Shown: positions 1 to 12,270 of the stretch, in pieces
Layout: each line of letters starts with the position of its first letter
How positions within the stretch are numbered: position 1 is the stretch's first letter
Assembly: GCA_946807835.1 (NCBI GenBank)
Contig: OX327686.1
Location: forward strand, 3,906,001 to 3,970,000
DNA from: Ailanthus altissimus
Lineage: Eukaryota > Streptophyta > Magnoliopsida > Sapindales > Simaroubaceae
Length of the DNA: 64,000 bases
Direction of reading: 5' to 3'
Made by a program: the position numbers and the translations under genes
The notes under the pieces: model-generated
Database searches by the model: none
Told to the model about the DNA's origin: nothing
The model's input: only the letters and a program-made list of their open reading frames with translations

Positions 1-466
1 CACCATACTTACAAGCTCACTCCTTGAAGTTTCTTGATCAAATGAAAGTATTGTAACTTGGACTTTTCCATTTGTTTGTATAGCTTGAATTATCTTAGTA
101 GTGGAATTAATTTTTTTTGTCTTAACTTCAAACATTTTTTCATATGATTCTATAATTGAATAATTCCATTTCTAACATTCGCAATTAATATTTTTCTTAC
201 AATAGATGCAAATAATCCAATTGTTATTAATTCTTTGTCTTTTGAAATGTTCCCATATTTTTTATGTCAATTTTCTATCCGTACTTTCACTTGTAATTTT
301 TTCAGTGTCAATGATGTTTGATTTGAATCAATCTCAAGCTCTATTATTAAAAACTTCATTTCATCGTTAACATAAAGCTCTTAGTTACTTGTCGGTAACT
401 CCATCTCTTCAACAACAAAACATAAAAATATTAAATTAAATAACAAAGATTAAAACTAAAATTAAC
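1..466. other. AT-rich intergenic DNA, no gene seen
   Basis: AT-rich sequence with no coding frame or RNA gene that I can recognise. It ends at the duplicated target site (ttaac, 462-466) of the neighbouring solo LTR. Confidence 0.6.
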
Positions 467-650
467 TGTTGAAAAATTGGTGATTCAATAATCTTGGTTG
501 GACAAGAATTGAGATGAATACCAAAGTGGAGAATCACAAGAAGTCTAAAACGCGTAGGATACGTATAGAGAAGTCTAGGACGTATGGGACATGAAGAGGG
601 AAGTAAAACGGAATTTGAAGACGTGAAGGAAGCAAGAAAATGTGGGATAG

Positions 651-800
651 GCGCTACAAGGCTGGGCGCCACAGCGCCCATTGTTGAGCGCCGCAACGCT
701 CAGGATAGCAACCCAGCGCCGCAGTGCTGGGTCCTCAGCATCGCAGCGATGAGGGCGATAATGCCCAGCGCCTAGGGACGAGCGCCGCAGTGCCAGACGC
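651..800. repeat. GC-rich AGCGCCGCAGCGCT-type array in LTR
   Basis: A run of near-palindromic units such as AGCGCCGCAACGCT and CAGCGCCGCAGTGCTG in otherwise AT-rich DNA. Overlapping open frames on both strands are a by-product of the high GC content and are not credible genes. Equivalent arrays sit in the LTRs near 8.83, 19.65, 24.52, 52.35 and 54.53 kb. Confidence 0.8.
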
Positions 801-894
801 GTCAGAAGTTTATTTTTAATCCAGATTTTTAGTTTTGAAAAGTTTTGGACTTCCAAAATAAGTGGACTCTTACTCCAACAAGGAATAAGGTTAA

Positions 895-3149
895 TGTTGG
901 GATTTGTGCTTACGTGCCATCCCTTTTATGTATAAATATTTGCTTTATGTTTATACATTTATGATTTCAATATATCACTAATTATTTTATTTATAAATAT
1001 GGTAAGATGCTTGTAACGTTTTAGACATTGTATGATCTGAACGAGTTCAGATCTGATCTAAAGGAGTTTAGATCAGAACTAAGAGTTAGTAAAATCTAAA
1101 GAGTTAGAGCCTTGTCTGAAATGGGACAAAGACCTAAGAATATATTAATAATGACATAGTTGCAATGGGTTGCAAATGGTGCTAAGAAATGTTGTTATGC
1201 AAATATGTTCTTAAATTTAATGTTCCTGATCTACCTTCACTAATGCGGGTCTGCTAGTGAAGATCTTAATATATATATATAGATCAGTGTATGTCTATAT
1301 CTAGATAGTCTAGATGGTTAGTCTTAGCAGACCATGAGTTTAGTGGAAACTCGTATAGAGATACAAGTATTCAGTAAGGACTGAATATTGAACAGACTCA
1401 CAAAGATCTCCAATAGACATCCCATAAAGCCGTCAATGGAGGATCTTTCGAGTTGAGTAGTATTCGTGGTCCTTAGACCTGAGTGCCACGGTCGACTTGT
1501 GAGTGATCCATCATACTTTGGTTCCACACATGTCAGATACCTTTCATGGTCTGACCGCTGGGTGTCGCTGGGTATGGTCCGATGCTCATGGAGTCCGGTG
1601 TGTACAGATATGGGATCCATCAACTCAATTGGGTGAGTAAAATATCATGTAACTCTAAGATTGTATTTCAGAAAGTCTTATGGCCATAAGCAGACATCCA
1701 AGAATTTCTTGGGAAAATAATATCGTGAAAGTGTTTACGGATATTATTTATTGAAATACAAATCTAGAGATAAGTTTATGGTTGAGCACATGGAGACTTG
1801 ACGGTGTTGATCTATATCTCCGCTCTTCTAGGATATTTATGATGGAAGGATTATACGAATATGTTATAACCTCAACTTGTATGGTCTAATGCGCCGTTTT
1901 GTAATATCTGTAACATGTGTGTGGGACATTGTTCACGGACGTGTGAAATAGTTTCATATGACAAATCGGGCATGGACCTAGAGAGTCTCACAATATGAAG
2001 TGTACTCGTTGTGCACTGGGGCGGCGAATTAGATTGAATAATTAATCCAACAATTTTCAGCAAAAATGAAAAATGTTTCTAGGTTCCTTTTATTATTCAC
2101 TTGTCAATAATTGAAGGTAAAACACATTATTGGTTTACAAGAGTTGTTAACCAATAAGAAATTGACAAGTGACATAATCTTGCTCCATAAATTATTTACC
2201 ATGTATTTACCTATTTACCTTGCTTGGTAAATACATATATGGTAAATGTAAATAATCAAAATAGTTTTGAATTATTAATATTTTATATATTAATCAAATT
2301 ATTATTATTAATTGGAATAAGTGGCAAACACCATTTACTAATGGAGAATGCACTTGTTATTAATAATAAGGAAAGTTTACCACTTTGTAATTCTTAAATG
2401 ATGCACTAAGGAAGTGGTAAAACCACTTAACATTGATTAAGTGCCATTTACTCTCTAGAAATTGATTCAATTGGTTGAATCAAATTGGTGAGTGAAAAAT
2501 ATGATAGATTAATGTTTGTAATGGCAAACATGGTTAAGTGGTGGTGGAGCACTAAGAGAAATCATTCTTTGCACTTAAGAAAGAATTGAAAGAGTTCAAT
2601 GGGTGCAAGATAGAGTAAAATTCGTTCTAGGAGAAAAGAGAGAGAATTGAGAGCTTTTCCTAAGTATTTTTCTCAAAGTGTTGAGAGAAAATGCAAAGGC
2701 TTACCAAGCTACAACATATAGAGTTGTAAAGAACTATAGAAAATACCCAATTCTTCTCATCTCTTGGTAGTAATCATAAGGACAAATTGTTTTAAGTGTT
2801 AAAACAATCATTTGCTGGAAATTCAAGGCTGCCATTCTAGCTTCACAATCCCACCGGATTTAGTTGTGAACTAGAATTGTGCAAGGGAACACTTCAAGGT
2901 GAGCTCAACAAAATTGAAGCTTGGAGTTCTTGAAGATTTGTAAAGCTACCTTCATATCCGAGTAGGTTAGTTATTTGTTATTCATTTTATATCATGCATG
3001 AAATATATATATGAGATATATATGTACTTGAATGATCATACATGATTGAATATGTTACATATTGTTTAATATGTATGAATACTTCCGTTGCGTATTTAAT
3101 TTTTGAAATTATACACATCTATACACATCACACACCATATCACACAACA
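895..3149 (+). mobile_element. Long (2.25 kb) LTR, probably solo, nested in family-A LTR
   Basis: Begins TGTTGGGATTTG and ends CACACAACA, with a perfect 5-bp target duplication gttaa at 890-894 and 3150-3154. No gag-pol frame is present. Most of it matches, in reverse complement, the element at 14179-16393, including a block around 1500-1620 that corresponds to about 15590-15760. The two copies are collinear almost end to end, so the unit itself is the LTR, making this a solo LTR of a long-LTR retrotransposon. A copia SIRE/Maximus-type origin is my recollection of similar LTRs and is not proven here; the plus orientation is inferred from that. Confidence 0.8.
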
Positions 3150-3803
3150 GTTAATAGGTACAAAATACACCCTATATAAAAACTTGTAAACCCTTGTTTA
3201 AGATTAAGCATCTAAGGTTTCAAGATGTAACCATAAGAGAGAATAAAGGAGCTAGGTAGGCACTAAGTGCGTAGTGCATTAGGGTGTAACCTTTGGGGAG
3301 TATTTTTTCTTTAGGTTCTTTAAGTGAATAAAAGAGAAACACCATATATCTTTTTGGCTTAGATACTTGAGCTATTTTTGTGTTTCTTGTAAAAATCTCT
3401 TATGAGGAGATACTAAGAGGTCTTAGGAGGAGATACTAAGAGGTCTTAGGGAGTCATGATGATCAAGGGTAGATACTTAGAGGTCTCTATGGGAGATACT
3501 AAGGAGTCTTGTAGGATCATTGATGATGTAAGAAGATACTTAGTGATCTATTTCAATAATAAGAAGCTGGATCATGGATCATCTGTAGACGTAAGCAATT
3601 TTGAGCCGAACCACATATATCTTATGTCTTGTTGATTGGTTTATTTTCTTTATCTTTATTGGTGTGTTAATCTTATGTGTTCTTTCTTATGGTATCAAGT
3701 TATAATTTTCCGCTACACATAGAATAAAAAAAATATCAAAGTTGTGACTTAATTGATATCATAAAAATATCAAATTAAAATGTATGGTGTAATATCCATA
3801 ACA

Positions 3804-4600
3804 CTAACCAAATCTCATATTGCTATATTACATCTTTTTAGATACCACCTAATCGAATCCCAAAAATAATAGAATGTTTATTACGATTATAGTATACAAA
3901 AGATTGTAATGGTAGGGCTATTTACAATACATGTCATCAACTTATCTTGATTTCGGGGTTAATACTAATCATATTTGTATAAATGTTTTTAATAATATTT
4001 TACCAAAAAAAAAAGACCATGCTTGATAAAATATTTTATAAAAAAATATAAATAGTCACTTCTTAAAATATTATTACTTACTATATATTTTTTCAACAAA
4101 AAAATATACTTGAAAATTCTTTAAAGATTTCAGTCTTCAAATTAATGCTTAAAAGGATATAAGAAAAAAAAAATCAAAACTTATGGAATAAGTACAAATT
4201 TATTAGGCATTAAAAATAATATGTTCAACCAACGCAATCTAATTTGACTTCAAATCCATCACAAAAGTACCAAAAATAAAGTTAATTAAGTATGCTAAAG
4301 TCCTTGAGTGAATTTTAAACAAACAGTTTGGTCTCTCCCAACGAAACCATTATTTAAAGATGTACAATCTTTTACCGATTAGGCATATGCCCTTTTCACT
4401 TGAAATAATAATAATAATAATAATAATAATAACGGCATGCTTTACTTTTCCTCGTTTGTTTTTCAATCTTCAACAACCAACTACCTATGTCTTGGTTTGA
4501 CAAAAGAAATTTTTTAGTATTAAAGTCAGTATTAAATTAAAAAATTTATTTAAAATATTTTTTATTATATTAACTTTTAAATTATAGTTGTAATTTTTAT
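3804..4600. other. AT-rich intergenic DNA
   Basis: No gene recognised. It holds an (AAT)n microsatellite at about 4404-4433, nine to ten units long. Confidence 0.6.
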
Positions 4601-4609
4601 ATATTATTT

Positions 4610-5440
4610 TATTAATAACATGAGCTACTCTCTCTTTTTTTTTTAGTAAGAGCTACTTTTTTTTTTATACCGAGCAACTTCTTCTTTTTTTTTAACTTTT
4701 TTTAAAATCCAAACAATTGTATATTTTTTCTTACTTTGAGCAGCTTTTTTTTACTCTGAAAAGCTTTTTGTCATTTCATTTTTTTTTACGTTTAGCTATT
4801 GGCACTTCCGTCTGTTTTTACTACCAATTTCATGGAGATTTTGTCAAACAATTTTTTTTTTAAATTCTAAACAGTTGTGCCTATGCTCTCTTTTTTTTTT
4901 ATATACATTAACAACTTATTTTTTATGAGGCATAATCTCTATTTTTTTTACTCCTTCAGCGCAGCTTTTATCATTTTTTTAAATAAGGTGTCTATTGAAA
5001 AGTTTCTCGTCTTCTTTTTCTTGCTAATTTTTTTAAGGCATGCAAGGCATTTCTTTTAGTGCCCTCCATGTACTTTTTATTTGTTTTTTTAATAACTCCG
5101 AACAATTCCTCTTTCATTTTTTTATTATCTTCTAACACTTTTTTTTTTCTTCTTCAAAAATATTTTTTCAGAACATCCTCTCCTACAATCTCTTTTCCTT
5201 CTCTTTTTCTTTTTTTACTTTATTGCTCTTTTCTTTTTAAGAAATTTGGGCAACATTTTTTTTTTAATAAGCAGGCCCCTTTTTTATATGTTGAGCCGAC
5301 GATTATTGTTGTACATATCTTCTTTTTTTTATGACTTTATAGGGTTGCCCCCATTTTTATAACAACTTTTTTGTTATAACAACTTTTTTTTAACATGACA
5401 ATTCTTCACACATTCTCCTCTTTTTCATATTAACTAAGCA
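4610..5440 (+). repeat. Degenerate T-rich tract with recurring GAGCAACTT-like units
   Basis: About 800 bases of T runs (8-12 each) punctuated by short related words such as GAGCTACT, GAGCAACTT, GAGCAGCTT and GGCAACATT. Phe/Leu-rich open frames here (4877-5059, 5059-5334) merely translate the poly-T and have no protein-like composition, so I do not call them genes. It may be a decayed minisatellite or a poly(T)-expanded relic. Confidence 0.6.
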
Positions 5441-5763
5441 GTTTTTAAAAAAATAAGTAAGAAATGGTTGCTTACCTTTTTATTTCTGTGCTATCATTTG
5501 TTTTATTTATTAATATTTTAAAAATGTAAAAGTCACTTGTACAGATTAAACTTTTTTAGCAAATAAAATTATTCTGTTACATAATCCATTCAAAAAGAAA
5601 ATTTAGGACATTAGCGTAAAAAATCTTCAACTGATTTAGTCATTACAAAAATAATTTAAAAAATTAAATATTGATACGTAAATTAAGAAATTATCTTTCT
5701 GTTATTAAACTCTATGGTTAATTTTCATGATTTTTTGTAGTGTTTTTTATAGACGGCATCAAA

Positions 5764-6250
5764 CTATTGACCTGAAAATTTGGTGAACTCTCAAGTCAAC
5801 GAGTTAAATTTATTGGTTTGTTAAAAACGCTTTGGTTAAGAGAGAGAAGAATGTGACACAAAATATATATTAGTTCAGCTGAATCTAGCTTACGTCCACT
5901 TTATCAAAATTTAGACTCACTCACACGCACTATTTATCAAGGTGTTTACAAGAAGACACCATGGTCATTACAAATAAAAAAAGAAAATACTTTGTGTATA
6001 AAGAAAATAGTTTCTACGTAGAGAGAAAAAGTAAATATCCTAAACATCTCTTAGAAATTCCTCCTTTTATAGATGTGGTAGGAGCATCCTCTTTAGGCAA
6101 GTATTGTATTTAGACACGTCCTCTATCTTCTCATAAATTTCATTATAAAAGGGGATCATAAAAATTCTTAATTAAAGAAATAATTATTCTCTAATAAATT
6201 TTTTAATTTTAGAAATAGCATTACTTTCTTATTTTAACTAAACTACTTAA
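5764..6250 (-). mobile_element. Minus-strand LTR remnant next to a non-Met primer site
   Basis: Read on the minus strand there is a TATA-like CTATAAAAGG (about 6063-6072), then a GTGGACGTAAGC block (about 5892-5903), then an LTR end followed at once by GTTTGATGCCGTCTATAA (about 5747-5764). The last resembles the TTTGGCGCCGTCTGTGGG primer site common in plant Ty3/gypsy elements (from memory). The upstream limit is not defined and no target duplication was found. A solo or truncated LTR fits best. Confidence 0.45.
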
Positions 6251-7080
6251 AAATGAGGGACCTTCTTTTTTATGAATTGATCCAAAATCTAAAGGGAACA
6301 AATACTTATATATATAAAGGTTACATTTTATAGTTATTATTTAGAGTGAAATTTTTTTATATTTTTATTAACGCGTTTGTATTTATAGTGAATATCTTTT
6401 ATAATTTGTTTGTCACTTTCCAACAATATTATTATTCTTTGATAATGATTGTCTCACTCCAAACGGTTGTCTTTGAAGTATGCCATTATAAATTTATTTA
6501 TTTAGTTATTTATTTTCTCTCTCATATGTTATTATAAATTTATTTATTTAATTATTTTTTCTTTTTCTTTTAATTTATTTTACAAATTTAAATTGCTTCC
6601 AATATTGAGAGAGAATGTTAAAACTAATACCAAATTAAATATTTTTTTTATCAAAGTTGTTTTCAATTTACAATTTGTTTTATTATATCCACCTTCATAT
6701 TATAATAGTTTTTATGTATTATTCTATCTATAGAAATTTGATGCTATATAAACGTCACTTTTTGAAGACTAATTTATTTATGATCTGACAAGAAGTTTGT
6801 CGTTTTATATTACAGAAAGACTTAACAAAGTGGCACATGGCCGGCATAGTTTTGTATTGACTTGGACTCGATCATCAACACCCTTTCTTTTTGCCGCCTT
6901 TGTCACGTGCACAGCACATGCAACCACCGATCCTCCTCCAACTCCGCTTGCTCAGATATTTCCTAAAATGTTTTCCGGAAACAACAATTATTTTATTTTA
7001 TTTTTTAAAAAACACTTCTTAACTTTTTTTAAAGAAAAAAATGGCATAATTTGAGGAGAATTTTTAAGGTTGAATTATAT
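6251..7080. other. AT-rich intergenic DNA, no gene seen
   Basis: The open frames 6346-6537 and 6797-7054 have low-complexity translations with no family resemblance I recognise. I see no promoter or RNA gene. Confidence 0.55.
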
Positions 7081-7246
7081 AGAGAATAATACTAAATATC
7101 TTAAGTTTATATTTTAAATTATAATGTGTCAAATAGTTATTAAATGTAATAATAATTTTAAAATTTATACTATTTATCATCTAATAATTGTTTAATATAT
7201 TATTTTTTATTTGAGATATAATTTAAAATGTATAACATTACTTTTA
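7081..7246. mobile_element. AT-rich hairpin MITE
   Basis: An imperfect inverted repeat: left end AGAGAATAATACTAAATATC, right end (reverse complement) TAAAAGTAATGTTATACATT. It resembles the two units at 29287-29459 and 29466-29640 in length and in internal words such as AATGTGTCAAATA. It has no coding capacity. The target duplication cannot be read clearly in such AT-rich flanks. Confidence 0.55.
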
Positions 7247-8616
7247 TATAAATTGATATTTTAATTCATCAAATTTAGACTTGTCCAATTATATTGAACA
7301 TCATCATAGTTAATTCGTTATCTTGAGTAATTGTTTTAAAGAGAAATGATAAAAGAGTGAATGTAGTAATATGTATAAACTAATATACATTCTCATTCGT
7401 ATAAATTGATATAGTAAGATATTATTAAACGAGTGAAGTAAATAAATTAAGGTAATAAATAAGAATAAAATATATAGTAACAATATAATTTTACTCATTT
7501 TAATTATATAATGTCAAGTCAGTTTATATAAATGAGTTTGTGCAAGTAATTTGTATATCTAGTGTTACTTAATTTTTAAAAATTGTTATATCATGTATAA
7601 TTTTTTATATTGTAGGCTGTGATGGACCCAAACTTGAAATCATACGAGGCTAATTTTGTCGTAATAAAAAAATAATATATAAGTCAAAGTATATATTTTA
7701 GGTGGTTAAAGTAAGGTTTTGAAATTGTAGGAGTCAAAGTGTGAAATGTATATTTTTAAGGGTTAAAATGAAAAAAAAAATCTTTTTATATTTTTTTAAA
7801 GTGTAAAGCCTACGAATGATCCCAAAGTTTTTTAAAAGGATCATTCAATCACTTTATTTTTTAATATACTCAAATACACTCGTCATTATTAACAACTAAT
7901 ATATGATTTCATGATTATGAGAATAATATTATCCATTCACCATTATTTAATAAAATAAATAAAATGATATGATATGATATGTCGGACATGTATCATACTA
8001 AAGCATCTTATCAAATAACACGAGGTATCTTCTTATATGTAAAAGATTTTAAAACTTAGAAGATGAAAATATTGTCTTTATCTAACTCTCTATAATTGTT
8101 CTAGAATAAAATACAATACTACCATGTTCATTACACCTTCATAGTTTTTAAAAAATTAAATATATTAATTAAAATTTGTGATTTATAGATAATCTAGTGT
8201 CAAAGACAAAAGTATATTTCTAATCATCACTCCTAATTTTACTCTAAATTTGAAGTAAAATTAGCGTTTTCATAACCTTAATTATGAGACAAGCCTCTTC
8301 TAAATTATCGCTCTCTCATATAGTCTTATTCTCTGGCAAAATATTCAGCGAAGCTTAAGGCGAAGCTATGCTTTTGCATCCTAAGGAATTTAAGAAGCTA
8401 TTAGTGATGCATCCTCAGTGGCATGGTGTAAAGACGTCAGTTTCTCAACTCGTCATCTCCTGATCCAAGGCAACTCTCTCCAGTTTCAATTTTTTGCCAA
8501 CCATCTTCCTCCTAAAATTCTGGCTATGAAATCGAAGAAAATGTGGTGGAGGTGAAACTTGACAATAGAGAATGTGAGATCAATAACATGCAATGGAGAA
8601 GAATTGCATATGGTTC
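7247..8616. other. Intergenic DNA
   Basis: Mostly AT-rich. The part from about 8340 to 8616 is more balanced in composition and could be a gene fragment, but I cannot assign it. It is the target of the solo LTR that follows. Confidence 0.5.
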
Positions 8617-9442
8617 TGTTACATATTTGGTGATTCAACAATCTTATTTGAACAAGAATTGAGATGAATATCAAAGAAGAGAGTCACAAGAAGTCTAGAA
8701 CGTGTGGGACACGTATGAAAAAGTTTAGGATGTATAAGACACGTATGAAGAAGTTTATTTCGTGTGAGACACGGAAGGGGAAGCAAAACGAGACTCAAAG
8801 ACGCGAAGGAAGCGAGGGAAAATATGGCGCCCAGATCAGAACCCCAGCCCCGTGGCACCAAGGAGACGAGGCTCAGCGCAACGACGCTAGAGTTGGGAAA
8901 TTTCTATTTTTTATTCGAATTTTGAGTTTTGAGAAGTTTTGGACTTTCAAAACAAGTAGACTCTTACTCAAATAAGGAATAAAGTTAGTAGGTATGAAAT
9001 AACCCCTATATAAACACTTGTGAAACCTTTTAGTTGAGATTAAACATTAAGAGATACTCTAAGAGAAGGGAAGAACTAGGTAGACACTGAGTGCTTGTGT
9101 GCGTTAGGGTGGAACCATCATTTGAGTGTTTATTATTCGTAGTAGAGTAAGGGTACACTAAACATTAGGTCATTTTGAGGGTTCTTCATTAGGCATTTCT
9201 TGTAAAATCTCTAGGGAGTTAATAAGAAAGGTTAAGATCCTTAGATCTACCGTGGACGTAGGCAATTGACTGAACCACGTAAGATTATATTGTAATCTTT
9301 TATATTCTGCTTTGAATTCTTGCTATTTTACTTGATATACAGGTTATTCCACTACACATAAAGGTTATAATTTAATGTTGAATTTGAAATTCTTCACTTT
9401 AATCTAATCTCAAGAGGAAGAATGATGATTCCTCCCTCAACA
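8617..9442 (+). mobile_element. Solo LTR (family A, shorter subfamily)
   Basis: Starts TGTTACATATTTGG and ends CCCTCAACA; flanks ggttc (8612-8616) and ggttt (9443-9447) look like a 5-bp duplication with one mismatch. It shares with the LTR at 467-3803 the opening GGTGATTCAA, the CAAGAAGTCTA block, a GC-rich stretch (about 8820-8890), CCCTATATAAAC (a TATA-like box near 9004) and GTGGACGTAGGC followed by GAACCACGTA (about 9252-9280). There is no interior or second copy nearby. Confidence 0.7.
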
Positions 9443-11118
9443 GGTTTAATCTCTTATCTTTCTTTACTTCAGAGTCGAAATAACTCTTTCTCCAACTTAT
9501 CCAAAATTTTATTAAATACATCACCATATCACGTTGAGTGGTGATTGCTTGTAAATTTTAGAGTTGATTTTTTAATAAAAAAAATTGATTTTTGAATTAT
9601 TAAAGATTGATTCATATTTGTATTTTTTTTGTTAGGAGTTAAATTGGCGTGAAAATGTGTTTATTTACCTCCTTATTTTAATGTTCTTGAAACTTTATTG
9701 TTATTTAATTTATTCTGACAAGTCATTGAGTGGATAACACTACTTATAATTCACATGCTCTCATAACTAGGGATTTAATTGTAATTGCCCATTTTAAATT
9801 GCAAATTCTATGAAATTAGATGTTAATTGCTAACAGCGGAGTATTACTTGGGTATTTTAAAAAACAAGATGATTAAATTGTCTTTTTCAAAAAAAAATTT
9901 GAAATCCACTTACCTTTACCCTTTTTTTTATATTAGTTTATTTGACTAAGGTTCTACTTTGCTACATGAGAATCATGGCTGCATCATGATTATTTCTTTC
10001 TTTCTTTCTTTTTTTTAAACAGATATTATATCATTGATTAAATTACGATATTATATCTTAAGATTTATTGATATACAATTAAAGAATTATAATGACAACA
10101 CAATACATTTATCTACTAAAATACGCTCGGATCTAAATATTTTATTATAAATAAGATATATAAATTAAACCATATATCAGAAGAATTATCTCTACAATCA
10201 GAAATTTTTATTTTTATTAATAACGAAAAATTCTATTTTTTTTAAGGAAAGATAAAACTACCCTTACACAAAAAGAATAAAAATAACATTTACGAAGTAC
10301 AGACAACACAAATATACCACTTTATAAATTTTGATATCCTCCACAAATTATAATAGTAAACCTTTTTAAGCCCTCACCCTAATACTCACCTCAAAAGAAA
10401 AATACAAATCTCAAATGACTACAAGAAGGCTTGAATGTTATTGAAAATCACTTTCTCACTAGATCTAAGATTGAGCGGTTGCTGAAGAGCAATGTTTGCT
10501 TATGAGGTAGTGGCTATTTGCTCGATGGTGGTCAGTAGCAACGCCAGGTTCCAAAAGATTTACAAAAGGTAAGCATGAGTGGCGGCTTCCGACAAAGATC
10601 AACAAAGACACAACAAATGCACGATTGAAGTCGAGGAAGCTCTTGGAGGTTGAGGAGGCTTGGGGGAGGCTTAGACTGCTTGGTCAAGGGACCAAGGACG
10701 GGTTGTGCTTGCATGGTCGAGGTTGCCAAGATTGAAAAAGTAGAAAAATGGTACAAAAAATAAATAGAAAAAATAAAAGAAAAAACCGCGAGGATAAATA
10801 ATTATGTCCATAAGAGAGAAGGTTAAAGCCCTTTCTTTGGTGGAAAAGAGAAGGCTGAAGTGGTAAAGGTGAGCAGTGCTAGAATTTTATTTGAGAGTGT
10901 TTTGCATTTCCATTTGAGAGCTTTTCCACAAACAACTTCTCGATTCTTTGTTGGAAAAAAAAAAAAGAAAATAGGTTGCTTACGGTTTGGACAGGTGCCT
11001 CTAAGCTTAAAAAAATGCATATTCAAAAAATTATCGTAAAAATTACATTTGAATTGAAGTAGTACAAATAAGTATTTATTGAATATATTCATATTTTTTA
11101 AAATGATTTTTTTTTATT
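9443..11118. other. Intergenic DNA, no supported gene
   Basis: AT-rich, with a TTTC microsatellite near 9992-10011. A more balanced stretch at about 10430-10760 has small open frames without recognisable domains. I do not call a gene. Confidence 0.5.
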
Positions 11119-12270
11119 GGGATATTTTTATGAGTGCCCTTGAGATATGAGAAATAACCTCCAATATTTCTACTATTATAAGATGTTATGGAATATTCTA
11201 AAATCACTATAAAATAATTATTATATCCTTATTCATACTCTTCTTAATTTATTTTGGTACTTTTTTTTTTTTTTACTTGAGTAACAAAATAAAAAATATT
11301 TTATACAACATTTTTATTTTTATCATTTATTTTTTTTTTAATTTTGGTACTCTTTTTTTCCTTTTTACATGTACACTAAAATAGAAAATATATAACAAAA
11401 TATCTTTTATTTCTATTTTTTAATATTTGTTTAAATTTTTAAATATTTTAATCTCAATAGAAGTTTACATTAAAAATAAATTTTCAATAAAATTTTAAAA
11501 TTAGAAATATTAAATATTTTGTAAAAAAATATACATTAATTATACATTGTGGGATGTGAATTAATTAATTAATCATGTAAATATATAATTATAAGTTAAA
11601 TTTTAAAATAAGTACAATTAACTATATTGTGGGACGTAATTTTTATCTATTAAGAAAATGTATAAAATTCTCTTTTATTTCTTGACTAGCCAAATTAATT
11701 ATATATTTACATGAAATGGATGATCAAATGATTGGACGATTCTTACATACCTTATGCCCTTAAATTAAAGAGGGATGATTCTTTTTATTTATTTTTTTAC
11801 TTGACTACTAAACAAAAATATATTTTTTTTACAAAATATTTATTATTTCAAAATTTTAAAACTTATTAAATTTTTATTTTTATTGTAAATTTCTATTAAG
11901 ATTGAAATATTTAAAATTTTAAACAAATATAAAAAATATTTTGTTAAATTTTTTATTTTAGTACCCAAGTAAAAAAGAAAAAATAGAGTGCCAAAATTGA
12001 AAAAATTATTTAAAATAATTGATAAAAATAAAAATAATAAATATTTTGTAAAAAATATTTTTTATTTTAGCACTCAAATAAAAAAACGAGTACCAAAATA
12101 ATTTAAAATAAATTAAGAAGAATATAAATAAGAGTATAATAATTATTTTATAATAATGCTAGAATATTCTATGACATCTCACAATAATATAAGCAATAAA
12201 AACTATTTTTCATACCTTAATGGCACCCTAATTTTAAATCATACCTCAATAGTACTCATAAAAATAACTC
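11119..12270. repeat. Long AT-rich inverted repeat (foldback element)
   Basis: Outer ends are complementary: ATTTTTATGAGTGCCCTTGA on the left against ACTCATAAAAAT on the right. Further blocks match in mirror order, for example AATTTATTTTGGTAC (about 11247) with GTACCAAAATAATTTAA (about 12090), and TTATTATATCCTTATTC (about 11218) with AATAAGAGTATAATAA (about 12126). Arms are about 450 bases with a spacer of roughly 250 bases (about 11560-11810). It has no protein capacity. It is probably a foldback or long-TIR non-autonomous DNA transposon; the family is not assigned and the TSD is not resolved. Confidence 0.7.

Larger units (their letters stand above)
467..3803 (+). mobile_element. Solo LTR (family A), split by a later insertion
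   Basis: An LTR starting TGTTGAAA and ending CCATAACA, flanked by ttaac (462-466) and ctaac (3804-3808), a 5-bp target duplication with one mismatch. About 1.08 kb remains once the nested element at 895-3149 is removed. It aligns by eye with the LTRs of the minus-strand element at 51414-54718 and with the solo LTR at 8617-9442: shared openings (GTGATTCAA, CAAGAAGTCT), a GC-rich block, a CTATATAAA TATA-like box (about 3171) and a late block reading GTAGACGTAAGC followed by CGAACCA. No interior or second LTR is adjacent, so it is most simply a recombination-derived solo LTR. Orientation is inferred from the primer-site polarity of the 51.4-kb relative. Confidence 0.75.

Noticed and set aside
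436..856. Overlapping open frames on both strands in the first kilobase
   Set aside because: They arise from the GC-rich array inside a solo LTR; no domain, no start context, and equivalent frames recur in every LTR with this array.
1324..1623. 99-codon minus-strand frame, with a plus-strand relative at 15592-15819
   Set aside because: The similarity is explained by both lying in copies of the same long LTR. Conservation reflects the repeat, not a shared gene.
4877..5334. Two consecutive Phe/Leu-rich frames resembling membrane proteins
   Set aside because: They are translations of T runs; hydrophobicity is a by-product of TTT and CTT codons.
8340..8616. Possible gene fragment just upstream of a solo LTR
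   Set aside because: More balanced base composition but no frame longer than about 60 codons and nothing I can match; left as intergenic.
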